Shown one piece after another: positions 51,570 through 60,221 of a stretch of 64,000 nucleotides of DNA; the stretch's first letter is position 1, and each line of letters opens with the position of its first letter. The notes beneath the pieces were generated by a model, which saw nothing but the letters and a program-made list of their open reading frames with translations, was not told the origin of the DNA and did not search any database. A program made the translations under genes and the position numbers. Source of the DNA: Gammaproteobacteria bacterium (GTDB taxonomy: Bacteria > Pseudomonadota > Gammaproteobacteria > Eutrophobiales > Eutrophobiaceae); contig JAPPLI010000062.1 in the NCBI GenBank assembly GCA_028819495.1, positions 1 through 64,000 of the forward strand. Direction: 5' to 3'.

Positions 51570-52586
51570 TTGCGTTACTTTCTGCTGTCCGTCATCTGTT
51601 TCCTCCCACTGGCCTCGTGCCAGTCTGAGCGGCCGCCGGCGTTGCATGAATTCACCGGGCTCAGCATGGGTACCAGTTGGTCCGTGAAGATCAACGCCGA
51701 AACGCTGCCTTTGCCGAGACAACAACTCAAATCGCAATTCGACGCCATCCTGGACCGGGTCAACGGGGAGATGTCCACGTACCTGCCTGAGTCGGAACTG
51801 TCAATAATAAATGCCGCGCACAGCACCGGTCCGATACCTGTGAGCCGGTCACTGATGCAGGTGTTAGAGGCGGCCCGCGAGATCAGCCGGTTGACGCGGG
51901 GCGGGTTTGACGTAACTGTGGGTCCCCTGGTCAACCTGTGGGGGTTCGGGCCTGAACAGGATTTTACCGTTCCGGGGGAAGAACAGATCGATGCGGCTTT
52001 GCGCCTGGCCGGTTATGAATACCTGCGCCTGGACCCGGCGGCTCCCGCCCTGAAAAAGGCGCATGGCGGAATTCAGATCGACCTTTCCGCCATCGCCAAA
52101 GGCTACGGCGTGGACCGGGTCGCAGACTACCTGGACAGCCTGCAACTGAACAACTACCTGGTGGAAATAGGCGGGGAGATACGCGCCCGGGGCGTTAACC
52201 GGAAACAGGCGCCATGGCAGATCGGGATTGAACAACCCGTTGCCGGGCAACGCGGCGTGCAGCGCATCATCAAGCTGGACAACATGGCCATGGCGACTTC
52301 CGGCGATTACCGGAATTTCTTCGAGCAGGACGGAATCCGCTATTCACATACGATTGACCCGCGCACAGGCCGTCCGGTCACCCTTGATCTCGCCTCGGTA
52401 ACGGTGCTGCACCCCTCGGCCATGCTGGCCGATGCCTGGGCCACCGGCCTGCTGGTGCTGGGTCCGGAACAAGGCTATGCGACGGCCCTGGAAAACGGGC
52501 TGGACGCGTATTTCATCGTGCATCACGATAAAGTTTTCAGGGAGAAGTTCACGCCGGGGTTTGAAGCCGGAATTGTTGCAGAATAA
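51570..52586 (+). CDS. apbE: FAD:protein FMN transferase (ApbE lipoprotein)
   Basis: A 338-residue periplasmic enzyme that attaches FMN to threonine in partner flavoproteins such as RnfG or NqrC. The track ORF starts inside aceK. A TTG at 51570 gives a lipoprotein signal ending in 'FLPLASC' and is preferred. Family motifs include 'SMGTSWSVKI' (about 32-41), 'GGFDVTVGPLVNLWGFG', 'QIDLSAIAKGYGVDRVADYL' and 'HTIDPRTGRPVTLDLASVTV', followed by 'ADAWATGLLVLG'. The target flavoprotein is not encoded in the window. Confidence 0.93.
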   Translation: MRYFLLSVICFLPLASCQSERPPALHEFTGLSMGTSWSVKINAETLPLPRQQLKSQFDAILDRVNGEMSTYLPESELSIINAAHSTGPIPVSRSLMQVLEAAREISRLTRGGFDVTVGPLVNLWGFGPEQDFTVPGEEQIDAALRLAGYEYLRLDPAAPALKKAHGGIQIDLSAIAKGYGVDRVADYLDSLQLNNYLVEIGGEIRARGVNRKQAPWQIGIEQPVAGQRGVQRIIKLDNMAMATSGDYRNFFEQDGIRYSHTIDPRTGRPVTLDLASVTVLHPSAMLADAWATGLLVLGPEQGYATALENGLDAYFIVHHDKVFREKFTPGFEAGIVAE

Positions 52587-52592
52587 CCCTGA

Positions 52593-53909
52593 TTACCGTT
52601 TCAAGCTCTTTACCAGGATCTTGGAGTTACGTTGATAGTTGTACAGGTCCTGCTTCGCCATGGGCAGGTCATCAAGTGAGGCTTCGAGGAATCCCCGTTC
52701 CTGGAACCAGTGCTGCGCCTGGGTGGTCAGCACGAACACATTGTCCAGGCTCTGTTCCCTCGCCTCCTTCTCCACTTCATCCAGCAAACGGTTGCCGTGG
52801 CCGGTATCCTGGTAATCCGGATGTACCACCAGGCCGGCCACTTCTCCCATGCCGTCTTCGGGATAGGGATACAGGCCGGCGCAGCCTATGATGACACCGT
52901 CCCGGAGGAGAATGGTGAAATGATCGGCCTCCAGTTCCAGTTTCTCCCTGGAACGCTTTACCAGTGACCCCTGTTGCTCGTGGGGCTCGATGAGGTCCAG
53001 TATGCCGCCGATGTCGCCGGCGCCGGCCTTGCGCGTCACGTCATAGGGAGACGTGGTAATCATCAAGCCCGAACCGTCACGCGTGAACAGTTCATTGAGT
53101 AAAGCGCCGTCTTCTTCACGGTTCAGCAGATGTACCCGTTCCACGCCGTTGATGCAGACTTCAAGTCCGTGTTTCAGGTAAAGATAACTGTCCGTGTGTT
53201 CATCTGTCCGGCCCAGCAGTTCGCGGGCATCATCCCGGTTCAACTGGCTGGCCTTACGGCCATCCGTCATTGTGGCCAGTTCATCTGCTTCCACCAGGTA
53301 AACCAGCTTGTCCGCCTGCAGGGCAACAGCCACGTCCGCGGCCATCGCTACGGCGGACAAATTATACGCTTCCCCGGTAACCGAATAACCCAGCGGGGGC
53401 AGAACGATGATTTCACCGTCGTCGAGCTTGCCGGTCATGGCGTCAGCGTCGATATAACGAGGCACCCCGGTCAGTTCAAAGTCCACCCCGTCGATAACCC
53501 CCAGGGGTCTTGCCGAAATATAATTCCCTGTGTTCACCCTGATCGCAGAATTGGACATGGGCGTATTGCCCAGGCCCATGGACAACCCGGCCTGAATTTC
53601 CAGCAGCAATCTGCCGGCGACCTCCTTGACGACGCCCATGACCACAGGATCGGTGATCCGGACCCCGTTGTGACGCCTGGAGTCCAGCTTTCTTTCTTCG
53701 AGGCAGGCCTCAATGGCAGCGCGCGCGCCGAACACCAGCACCAGCCTGATTCCCAGGCTGGCAAGCAGGGCCAGGTCATGCACCAGCGCAGTAAAACCAT
53801 CGCTGCGCAACACCCGGTCGCTGACCTGGATGACAAAGGTCCGGCCGCGGTGGATACGGATATAGGGCGAGGCCGACCGGAACCAGTTTACGAATTGCGA
53901 TTTATCCAT
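52593..53909 (-). CDS. argA: N-acetylglutamate synthase
   Basis: A 438-residue first enzyme of the arginine pathway (E. coli 443). Residues 1 to about 290 form an amino-acid-kinase-like domain ('HRGRTFVIQVSDRVL', 'DGEIIVLPPLGYSVTGEAYN', 'LQADKLVYLVEADEL'). This domain lacks kinase activity in this family and usually senses arginine. Residues about 295-438 are the GNAT acetyltransferase with 'VAGLVVHPDYQDTGHGNRLL'. It lies downstream of argE on the same strand, separated by a palindromic element of about 180 bp that could lower its read-through. Confidence 0.95.
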   Translation of the reverse strand: MDKSQFVNWFRSASPYIRIHRGRTFVIQVSDRVLRSDGFTALVHDLALLASLGIRLVLVFGARAAIEACLEERKLDSRRHNGVRITDPVVMGVVKEVAGRLLLEIQAGLSMGLGNTPMSNSAIRVNTGNYISARPLGVIDGVDFELTGVPRYIDADAMTGKLDDGEIIVLPPLGYSVTGEAYNLSAVAMAADVAVALQADKLVYLVEADELATMTDGRKASQLNRDDARELLGRTDEHTDSYLYLKHGLEVCINGVERVHLLNREEDGALLNELFTRDGSGLMITTSPYDVTRKAGAGDIGGILDLIEPHEQQGSLVKRSREKLELEADHFTILLRDGVIIGCAGLYPYPEDGMGEVAGLVVHPDYQDTGHGNRLLDEVEKEAREQSLDNVFVLTTQAQHWFQERGFLEASLDDLPMAKQDLYNYQRNSKILVKSLKR

Positions 53910-53978
53910 AGGACTAAAAATAACACGTAACTACGAAAGGTTGGTATAGCAAATTTTTTGACAGACATGAAGCGGTGG

Positions 53979-54083
53979 CAGGTTGGCATAGCATTTTCAA
54001 GACACGCTGTAAATACGTCCATGTACGCTCCCTTCCGGCCATCCATGGCCTCCAGAGGGTCTTGAAAATGCTATGCCAACCTG
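53979..54083. repeat. Palindromic repeat element between argE and argA
   Basis: A perfect 25-bp inverted repeat (53979-54003 and 54059-54083, 'caggttggcatagcattttc...') encloses 55 bp that start with the shared core 'acgctgtaaatacgtccatg'. This and the 18.4-kb copy also share the arm 'atagcattttcaag'. A degenerate direct copy of the arm is at about 53938-53965. It lies between two same-strand arginine genes. Confidence 0.9.
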
Positions 54084-54095
54084 TCTGAGTGCGTA

Positions 54096-55247
54096 TTATG
54101 AGATGCAAAAGTGCGCGATCATTTTTTCCAGCAGGTTGTGCATGGGTTGGATGCGGTCCTGCTCGATGTATTCATTGGCCTGGTGCGCCTGGTCGATGTC
54201 GCCCGGCCCCAGCACCACCGTGTCCATCCCGAGGGAATTCAGGTAAGGCCCTTCCGTCCCGAAATTGACCGTCCCGGCGTCGTGGCCGCTGAGATTCTCC
54301 GCCACCCTGACGATCTCGCTCTGGGGATCGGTTTCCATGGGCGGCGTGCCGGGGAAGATTTCGTCAAACTCCACGTCGAGCCCGCGTCCGGCCAGCGCCT
54401 GTTCCACAGTCCGGCGCAAACGGCTGCGCACATCGCTTATCTCCATGCCCGGCAGCAACCTGAGGTCGATCTTCAGTTCACATTCGGCGCAGATCCGGTT
54501 CGGACTGTCGCCCCCCTGGATGGAACCGAAATTCAGGGTGGGGACCGGCACATCGAACTTGCTGTTGGAGAAGCTCTCCTGAAGTTGCCCGCGCCATTGC
54601 AGCAGGGATTTCATGACCTCATGCATGCCTTCCATGGCGTTATTGCCCAGGGCCGGGTTGCTGGCGTGTCCGGCCCGCCCCCTGAGGGTGATGGTCTCGA
54701 TCATGACCCCCTTGTGCATGATGACGGGTTGCAGGCCCGTCGGTTCGCCGATGAGCGCATGGCGTCCCAGGCCCCTGTTCGCATCGACCAGGGCCTTGGC
54801 GCCGGCCATGGTGCATTCTTCGTCGCAGGTTGCGAGCAGGGTGACGGGACGTTTTATCTTTTTCAGGTCGAGGGACTGCAATACCTGCATCACGATGGGG
54901 AAAAAGCACTTCATGTCCGATGTGCCAAGACCGTAATAACGGCCGTCTTTCTCGGTCAGCCTGAAGGGGTCCTGATGCCAGGCGGACTCGTTATACGGTA
55001 CCGTATCGGTATGCCCGGACAACACCAGGCCGCCGCCGCCGCTGCCCAGGCAGGCCACCAGGTTGACCTTGTCCGGCCTGCCGCCGACGGGCATGGTCTC
55101 GATACTGAAACCCAGGTCTGCAAACCAGTTCGCAAGCAGTTCCACCGCGGGAAGATTGCCCTGGTCATGGCGCGGGTCGATGCTGCTTACCGTCGGCGCC
55201 GCGACCAGCGCGGCGAAGGACTCTTTGAATGAAGGTAGTGTTATCAT
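54096..55247 (-). CDS. argE: Acetylornithine deacetylase
   Basis: A 383-residue M20-family metallopeptidase-fold enzyme, the same length as E. coli ArgE, releasing ornithine from N-acetylornithine. Zinc-site motifs are 'GLVLSGHTDTVPYNESAW' (about 73-90), 'YYGLGTSDMKCFFP', 'TCDEECTMAGAKAL' (about 137-150) and 'ALIGEPTGLQPV'. The dimer domain has 'KGVMIETITLRGRAGHASNP'. The track start at 55349 runs through a dispersed repeat; the ATG at 55247 fits the family. The presence of both argE and argA implies the linear arginine route. Confidence 0.94.
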   Translation of the reverse strand: MITLPSFKESFAALVAAPTVSSIDPRHDQGNLPAVELLANWFADLGFSIETMPVGGRPDKVNLVACLGSGGGGLVLSGHTDTVPYNESAWHQDPFRLTEKDGRYYGLGTSDMKCFFPIVMQVLQSLDLKKIKRPVTLLATCDEECTMAGAKALVDANRGLGRHALIGEPTGLQPVIMHKGVMIETITLRGRAGHASNPALGNNAMEGMHEVMKSLLQWRGQLQESFSNSKFDVPVPTLNFGSIQGGDSPNRICAECELKIDLRLLPGMEISDVRSRLRRTVEQALAGRGLDVEFDEIFPGTPPMETDPQSEIVRVAENLSGHDAGTVNFGTEGPYLNSLGMDTVVLGPGDIDQAHQANEYIEQDRIQPMHNLLEKMIAHFCIS

Positions 55248-55251
55248 AATA

Positions 55252-55282
55252 AATCCGCAGATGACGCAGATTAACGCAGATG
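55252..55282. repeat. Single 'gatgacgcagat' repeat
   Basis: The copy 'atccgcagatgacgcagatt' continuing 'aacgcagatg' lies 5 bp upstream of the argE start codon, in the divergent gap to the dehydratase gene. No inverted partner was found nearby. The remaining 130 bp up to 55415 hold no gene I can support. Confidence 0.9.
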
Positions 55283-55415
55283 AAAATGATTTAATAGACT
55301 TTTTCCGTTCGCCCTCCCCATTGTCAAGGGAGTACGGGTACTTTTGCAACAGGTCTGTCGTCGTTCAGGGACACAGCACAAATTCACAATCAATACACAT
55401 CCAGGAATAACATCA

Positions 55416-57095
55416 ATGTCTGAACAGTTAAACCGCTACAGCGCGAGGATAACACAGGAAAAATCGCAGGGCGCTTCGCAGGCCATGTTGTACGGCACCG
55501 GCATGACGGAAAAGGACATGGCCAAACCCCAGGTGGGGATTGCCAGTGTCTGGTTTGAGGGCAATACCTGCAATATGCACCTGCTGGACCTCGCGGCCGG
55601 GGTCAAGGAGGGCGTGGATGCCCAGGACCTGGTGGGGATGCGCTTCAATACGGTCGGCGTCAGCGACGCCATCTCCATGGGCACGGAAGGCATGAGTTTT
55701 TCGTTGCAGTCCCGGGACCTGATCGCGGATTCCATCGAAACCATCATGAGCGCCCAGTGGTACGACGCCAATATCTCGATCCCGGGTTGCGACAAGAACA
55801 TGCCCGGGTGCGTCATGGCCATGGGCCGCCTTAACCGCCCTTCCCTCATGATCTACGGCGGCACCATCAAGCCCGGATACCACAACGGCGACAAGGTGGA
55901 TATCATCTCCGCGTTCCAGAGCTACGGTGAATTCATCTCCGGGCGGATTGACGACACGAGCCGCAGCGCCATTGTACGTTCCGCCTGTCCCGGGCCGGGC
56001 GCCTGTGGCGGCATGTACACGGCCAACACCATGGCTTCCGCGATAGAGGCGCTGGGCATGTCGTTACCCCACAGTTCCTCGACGCCCGCGGTCGACCCGC
56101 AGAAGCTGGAGGAATGCCGGCAGGCCGGCGCGGCAATAAAGAACCTGCTGGAACTGGACCTGAAACCCAGGGACATCATGACGCGCCCCGCGTTTGAGAA
56201 TGCCATGGTTGTCGTCACCGCGCTCGGCGGCTCTACTAACGCAGTGCTGCACCTGATCGCCATGGCCCGGTCCGTGGACGTGGCGCTGGACATCGACGAC
56301 TTCCAGGCCGTCAGCGACCGCACCCCGTACCTGGCGGACCTGAAACCCAGCGGCCGTTACGTGATGGAGGACCTGCACAAGGTCGGCGGCGTGCCTGCAG
56401 TCATGAAGTTCCTGCTGGAAAACGGCATGATCGAAGGCGATTGCATGACGGTCACGGGAAAGACGATTGCCGAAAACCTGGCCGACCTGCCGGGGCTGAG
56501 TGAGGGGCAGGATGTGCTGCGCCCGTTGGACAAGCCCTTTAAAAGCAACGGGCACATCCGCATCCTGAAGGGCAACCTGGCGCCGGGCGGAGCGGTGGCA
56601 AAGATCACCGGCAAGGAAGGCGAGGTCTTCAGCGGTCCCGCCAGGGTATTCGACTCGGAAGAAAACATGCTTGCGGCGCTGGAACAGGACCAAATCAGGA
56701 AAGGCGACGTGGTGGTGATCCGTTACGAGGGCCCCAAGGGGGGGCCCGGCATGCCGGAAATGCTGACACCGACCTCCGCCCTCATGGGCGCCGGCCTGGG
56801 GAACGATGTCGCCATGATCACCGACGGCCGCTTTTCCGGTGGTTCCCATGGCTTTATCATCGGACACGTGGTGCCTGAAGCCCAGGAAGGCGGCCCTGTC
56901 GCCCTGGTCAGGAACGGCGATACGATAACCATCAATGCCAGAACCAACCAGATAAACGTGGACCTCACCAATGAAGAACTGGCGCAACGCAAGGCGGACT
57001 GGGTAATGCCTCGATACAAGGCAACCCGCGGCACCTTGTACAAATATATCCGCAGCGTGAAGTCCGCCTCGCTCGGCTGCGTGACAGATGAGTAA
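55416..57095 (+). CDS. ilvD: Dihydroxy-acid dehydratase family (IlvD/Edd)
   Basis: A 559-residue Fe-S dehydratase, probably the third step of branched-chain amino acid synthesis. Cluster ligands are in 'GNTCNMHL' (about 50-57), '[15 protein letters not shown]' (about 121-135) and '[19 protein letters not shown]' (about 193-211). The C-terminal '[20 protein letters not shown]' holds the conserved serine. The track start is too early; the ATG at 55416 follows 'aggaataacatca'. Edd-like or sugar-acid dehydratases are related, but length and motifs favour IlvD. The next gene overlaps its last 8 bp. Confidence 0.88.
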   Translation: MSEQLNRYSARITQEKSQGASQAMLYGTGMTEKDMAKPQVGIASVWFEGNTCNMHLLDLAAGVKEGVDAQDLVGMRFNTVGVSDAISMGTEGMSFSLQSRDLIADSIETIMSAQWYDANISIPGCDKNMPGCVMAMGRLNRPSLMIYGGTIKPGYHNGDKVDIISAFQSYGEFISGRIDDTSRSAIVRSACPGPGACGGMYTANTMASAIEALGMSLPHSSSTPAVDPQKLEECRQAGAAIKNLLELDLKPRDIMTRPAFENAMVVVTALGGSTNAVLHLIAMARSVDVALDIDDFQAVSDRTPYLADLKPSGRYVMEDLHKVGGVPAVMKFLLENGMIEGDCMTVTGKTIAENLADLPGLSEGQDVLRPLDKPFKSNGHIRILKGNLAPGGAVAKITGKEGEVFSGPARVFDSEENMLAALEQDQIRKGDVVVIRYEGPKGGPGMPEMLTPTSALMGAGLGNDVAMITDGRFSGGSHGFIIGHVVPEAQEGGPVALVRNGDTITINARTNQINVDLTNEELAQRKADWVMPRYKATRGTLYKYIRSVKSASLGCVTDE

Positions 57096-58533
57096 TCAAA
57101 ATTATCACATGTCGGTGGAGGATTTCCGGCGTCACGGCAAGGAGATGATTGACTGGATAGCCGACTACTATGAAAAAGTGGACCGGTATCCGGTCCAGTC
57201 ACAGGTGAAGCCCGGCGAGATCGAAGCCTCACTTCCCGAAGCCGCGCCTGTGCGGGGCGAAGACTTCGAGGCAATACTGCGCGATATCGACGAGAAGATA
57301 CTGCCCGGCGTCACCCACTGGCAGTCCCCCCACTTCCATGCCTATTTCCCGGCCAATACCTCGGGTCCGGCCATACTGGGCGACCTGCTGTCCTCGGGCC
57401 TGGGTGTGCAGGGGATGTTATGGTCAACCAGCCCCGCCTGCACCGAGGTTGAAACCCGGGTGCTGGACTGGCTGGCGGACCTGCTGGGGTTGCCGGACAG
57501 GTACCGTTCAACGGCCAGCGGCGGCGGCGTGATCCAGGACACCGCTTCCAGCGCCATCCTGTGCGCCCTGCTCGCGGCGCGGGAACGGGACTCCGGCCTG
57601 CGCACCAACCGGGAAGGCTGCGACGGCAGCCAGGTGGCTTACTGCTCGACCCAGACCCATTCCTCCCTGGAGAAGGCCATGGGTATCGCCGGCCTGGGGC
57701 GCGCCAACCTGCGGCAGATTAAAACGGATGAGCACTTTGCCCTGGACGCGCGCAAACTGGAGGCACAGATCAAGGCCGACAAGGCCGCCGGGCTGCGGCC
57801 CATATTCGCCTGCGCCACCCTGGGCACTACCTCATCCAATGCGCTGGACCCGATTGCGGATATCGGGAGGATCTGCGCGGCAGAAGGCCTGTGGTTCCAC
57901 GTGGACGCGGCCATGTCCGGCACCGCGGTCATCTGCCCTGAATACCATTACCTGCATGACGGTATCGAATATACCGACAGTTACAGCTTCAATCCCCATA
58001 AATGGATGTTCACCAACTTCGATTGCAGTTGTTTCTGGGTGGCTGACCGGGCTGCCCTGATCAATGCCCTGTCCATCCTGCCCGAGTACCTGCTTAACGA
58101 GGCGACAGCCAGCGGCGCGGTGTTCGATTACCGGGACTGGCAGGTGCCGCTGGGGCGCCGCTTCCGAGCGCTCAAGCTCTGGTTCGTACTGCGTTACTAC
58201 GGCGTAGAGGGGTTGCAATACCATATCCGCCGGCATATCGAACTGGCCCGGCAACTGGTTGGATGGATCGAAGCCGACGATCATTTCGAGATCGTCGCGC
58301 CGGCGCCGTTCAATCTGGTGTGTTTCCTCCACCGGGGCAGCGACGAACTGAACAAGCGGATCATGGATGAACTGAATGAGAGCGGCGAAATTTTCCTTAC
58401 CCACACGAAGCTCAACGACCGCTTCGTGCTCCGCATCTGTATCGGCCAGTCCCGTACCGAACTGGAGCATGTCGAGAAGGCGTGGAAACTGATTACCACG
58501 ACAGCGAGGCGTCTACGGTCTGATGGAAGATAA
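57088..58533 (+). CDS. PLP-dependent aromatic amino acid decarboxylase (group II)
   Basis: A 481-residue enzyme of the aromatic-L-amino-acid/tyrosine/tryptophan decarboxylase type. It opens '[20 protein letters not shown]', then has '[20 protein letters not shown]' and '[19 protein letters not shown]'. The PLP-binding lysine lies in '[15 protein letters not shown]' (about residue 303), and '[20 protein letters not shown]' follows. It should make an aromatic amine such as tyramine, tryptamine or phenethylamine. The start overlaps the dehydratase stop by 8 bp, an unexpected coupling with a biosynthetic gene. The gap to 58615 holds only a degenerate 'gatcagagtaaa' repeat. Confidence 0.93.
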   Translation: MSNQNYHMSVEDFRRHGKEMIDWIADYYEKVDRYPVQSQVKPGEIEASLPEAAPVRGEDFEAILRDIDEKILPGVTHWQSPHFHAYFPANTSGPAILGDLLSSGLGVQGMLWSTSPACTEVETRVLDWLADLLGLPDRYRSTASGGGVIQDTASSAILCALLAARERDSGLRTNREGCDGSQVAYCSTQTHSSLEKAMGIAGLGRANLRQIKTDEHFALDARKLEAQIKADKAAGLRPIFACATLGTTSSNALDPIADIGRICAAEGLWFHVDAAMSGTAVICPEYHYLHDGIEYTDSYSFNPHKWMFTNFDCSCFWVADRAALINALSILPEYLLNEATASGAVFDYRDWQVPLGRRFRALKLWFVLRYYGVEGLQYHIRRHIELARQLVGWIEADDHFEIVAPAPFNLVCFLHRGSDELNKRIMDELNESGEIFLTHTKLNDRFVLRICIGQSRTELEHVEKAWKLITTTARRLRSDGR

Positions 58534-58615
58534 AGGAGATCGCTACTACGCAGTTTTTATCAATCCGAGGAGGGTAATTGGGATCAGAGTAAAACTTAAG
58601 TAAAATCAACTTCTG

Positions 58616-59850
58616 TTGGGTAGTAAGCACTCTTCACCATTCAGAGGAAACTGGAGAAGTAGATTGGATCAAAAACAAACCAACGAAACCATAACAATAC
58701 GAGTTGAACACGGAGAAACACTTTCAGAAATTGCAAACCAGTACAATGTCAGCATAGAAGAATTACAACATTGGAACCAGATTGAAAATCCTGATTTTAT
58801 ACAAGCTGACCAAAAGGTCATTATTCACACGTCGCCTGAGACGCTCCCAGATATTTGGATCATAGGTATAGTCGTTCTCATCCTGGCATTTTGGTTTTTA
58901 AGAAAACGAAAATCTAGCACAATAACACCACATAATTTCGTTCGAGAAAATACCTTCCCCTGGCATAACCTTCCAGACGCTTTAACAGAAATCCCTATCA
59001 CCAACGAACAGCCGGTAGAAGATTATTCTGTCCGACCTGTTTCTGTTTCACATTCAAAGGGAGATCATGGTGAACAATTAGTCAATGAATGGTTAAAAAA
59101 ACAGTATCCTGAATGGGTATCGCTCAGCAATATCCTGTTACCGTCCGGAAAAAACACTACACAGATAGATCATATTCTGATATCCCCTTGGGCTGTATTT
59201 CTGATTGAAACAAAAAATATGGACGGATGGATATTCGGGAGCCCAGGCCAAAAACAATGGACACAATCCTTTGCAACCACACGTCAGTCTTACCTTAGGA
59301 GCTTGATCGAATTTAAGTTTCCAACTTCAGAGGGTGCAATTCATAGTTCCAGTCGCTATGGAACTTGTTGCAAAGTAAAACACGAAAACACCAAGAGGGC
59401 AATTTAATTCAGGGCACTGTCCTTAATGATGCCAAGTCAATCAAATTCAAGTTCTACAATCCATTACTGCAAAACGAGGGCCACACAAAGAATTTCCTGA
59501 AACTCGACATCCTGAATTATCGATGGCTTCGGCCAATTGTCGTATTCACAGGAGACGCAGAACTGAAGACCAATGACAAATTCTTGTCATATGAGGAACA
59601 TGAAAAAATAGCAAATCAAAATCAGAAGTGGCGAATACGAGGCGTCGTATGCATGAATTTAGAAGACCTCCACGACTACATTTCACTCTCGGTTGCCAAT
59701 TCACCAAACGCTCCCCTAACACGACAGAAAATGGAAGCCATCTCCGCCAAGATAAAGAATAATGAAGTACCATGGACAACGGAAGCGCAAAAGCGACATA
59801 ACTATTTCGTTCAATCTTTGAAAGAAGAATCAGCCATAAACAAAATATAA
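58616..59850 (+). pseudogene. LysM-TM-NERD protein, interrupted
   Basis: Two reading frames make up one broken gene. The first (58616-59407) has a LysM domain 'IRVEHGETLSEIANQYNVS', one membrane helix ('IWIIGIVVLILAFWFL') and the start of a NERD nuclease-related domain ('QIDHILISPWAVFLIETKNM'). The second (from about 59430) resumes the NERD fold with 'KFKFYNPLLQNEGHTKNFL' and ends at 59850. Between 'KQWTQSF' and 'KFKFYNPL' lie about 160 bp that look foreign, contain an in-frame stop and shift the frame. An intact protein would be membrane-anchored; here it is probably non-functional. Confidence 0.7.
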
Positions 59851-59875
59851 TCACTCCGACCGCAGACATTAAACA

Positions 59876-60205
59876 GTGACCAGTTACGCTACAATCTATG
59901 ATTGGGTGCGCCGGGTACCGGAGGGAAAGGTTGCTACTTACGGTCAGATAGCCGGACTGGCAGGAAAATGTTCGGCCAGGCAGGTGGGCTATGCGATGGC
60001 GGCCTTACCCGACGGGAGTGGGGTACCCTGGCACAGGATTATCAACAGCCAAGGCAGCATAAGCCTGCGCACCGGCTCAGAGGGGCATCGGCTGCAACGT
60101 ATTCTGCTGGAAGCGGAGGGCGTTGAGTTCGCTACGGATGGTACAATTGATCTGGTAAGGTTCTGCTGGATTGCTCCGCCAAAGTTTCAGCTACCGAAAA
60201 TATAA
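59876..60205 (+). CDS. Alkyltransferase-like DNA repair protein (ATL)
   Basis: A 109-residue single-domain relative of O6-methylguanine-DNA methyltransferase: 'VRRVPEGKVATYGQIAGLAG' (about 11-30), the helix-turn-helix 'SARQVGYAMAALPDG', and the active-site segment 'GVPWHRIINSQGSIS' (about 48-62). Tryptophan replaces the alkyl-acceptor cysteine (PWHR for PCHR). ATL proteins bind O6-alkylguanine, bend DNA and hand the lesion to nucleotide excision repair without removing the group. A GTG start is used. It lies just upstream of the ATPase cassette on the same strand. Confidence 0.9.
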   Translation: MTSYATIYDWVRRVPEGKVATYGQIAGLAGKCSARQVGYAMAALPDGSGVPWHRIINSQGSISLRTGSEGHRLQRILLEAEGVEFATDGTIDLVRFCWIAPPKFQLPKI

Positions 60206-60221
60206 GAGACAGACGATTACC

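Noticed and set aside
55248-55349. N-terminal extension of ArgE
   Set aside because: The extra residues come from the 'gatgacgcagat' repeat; the ATG at 55247 gives the exact family length.
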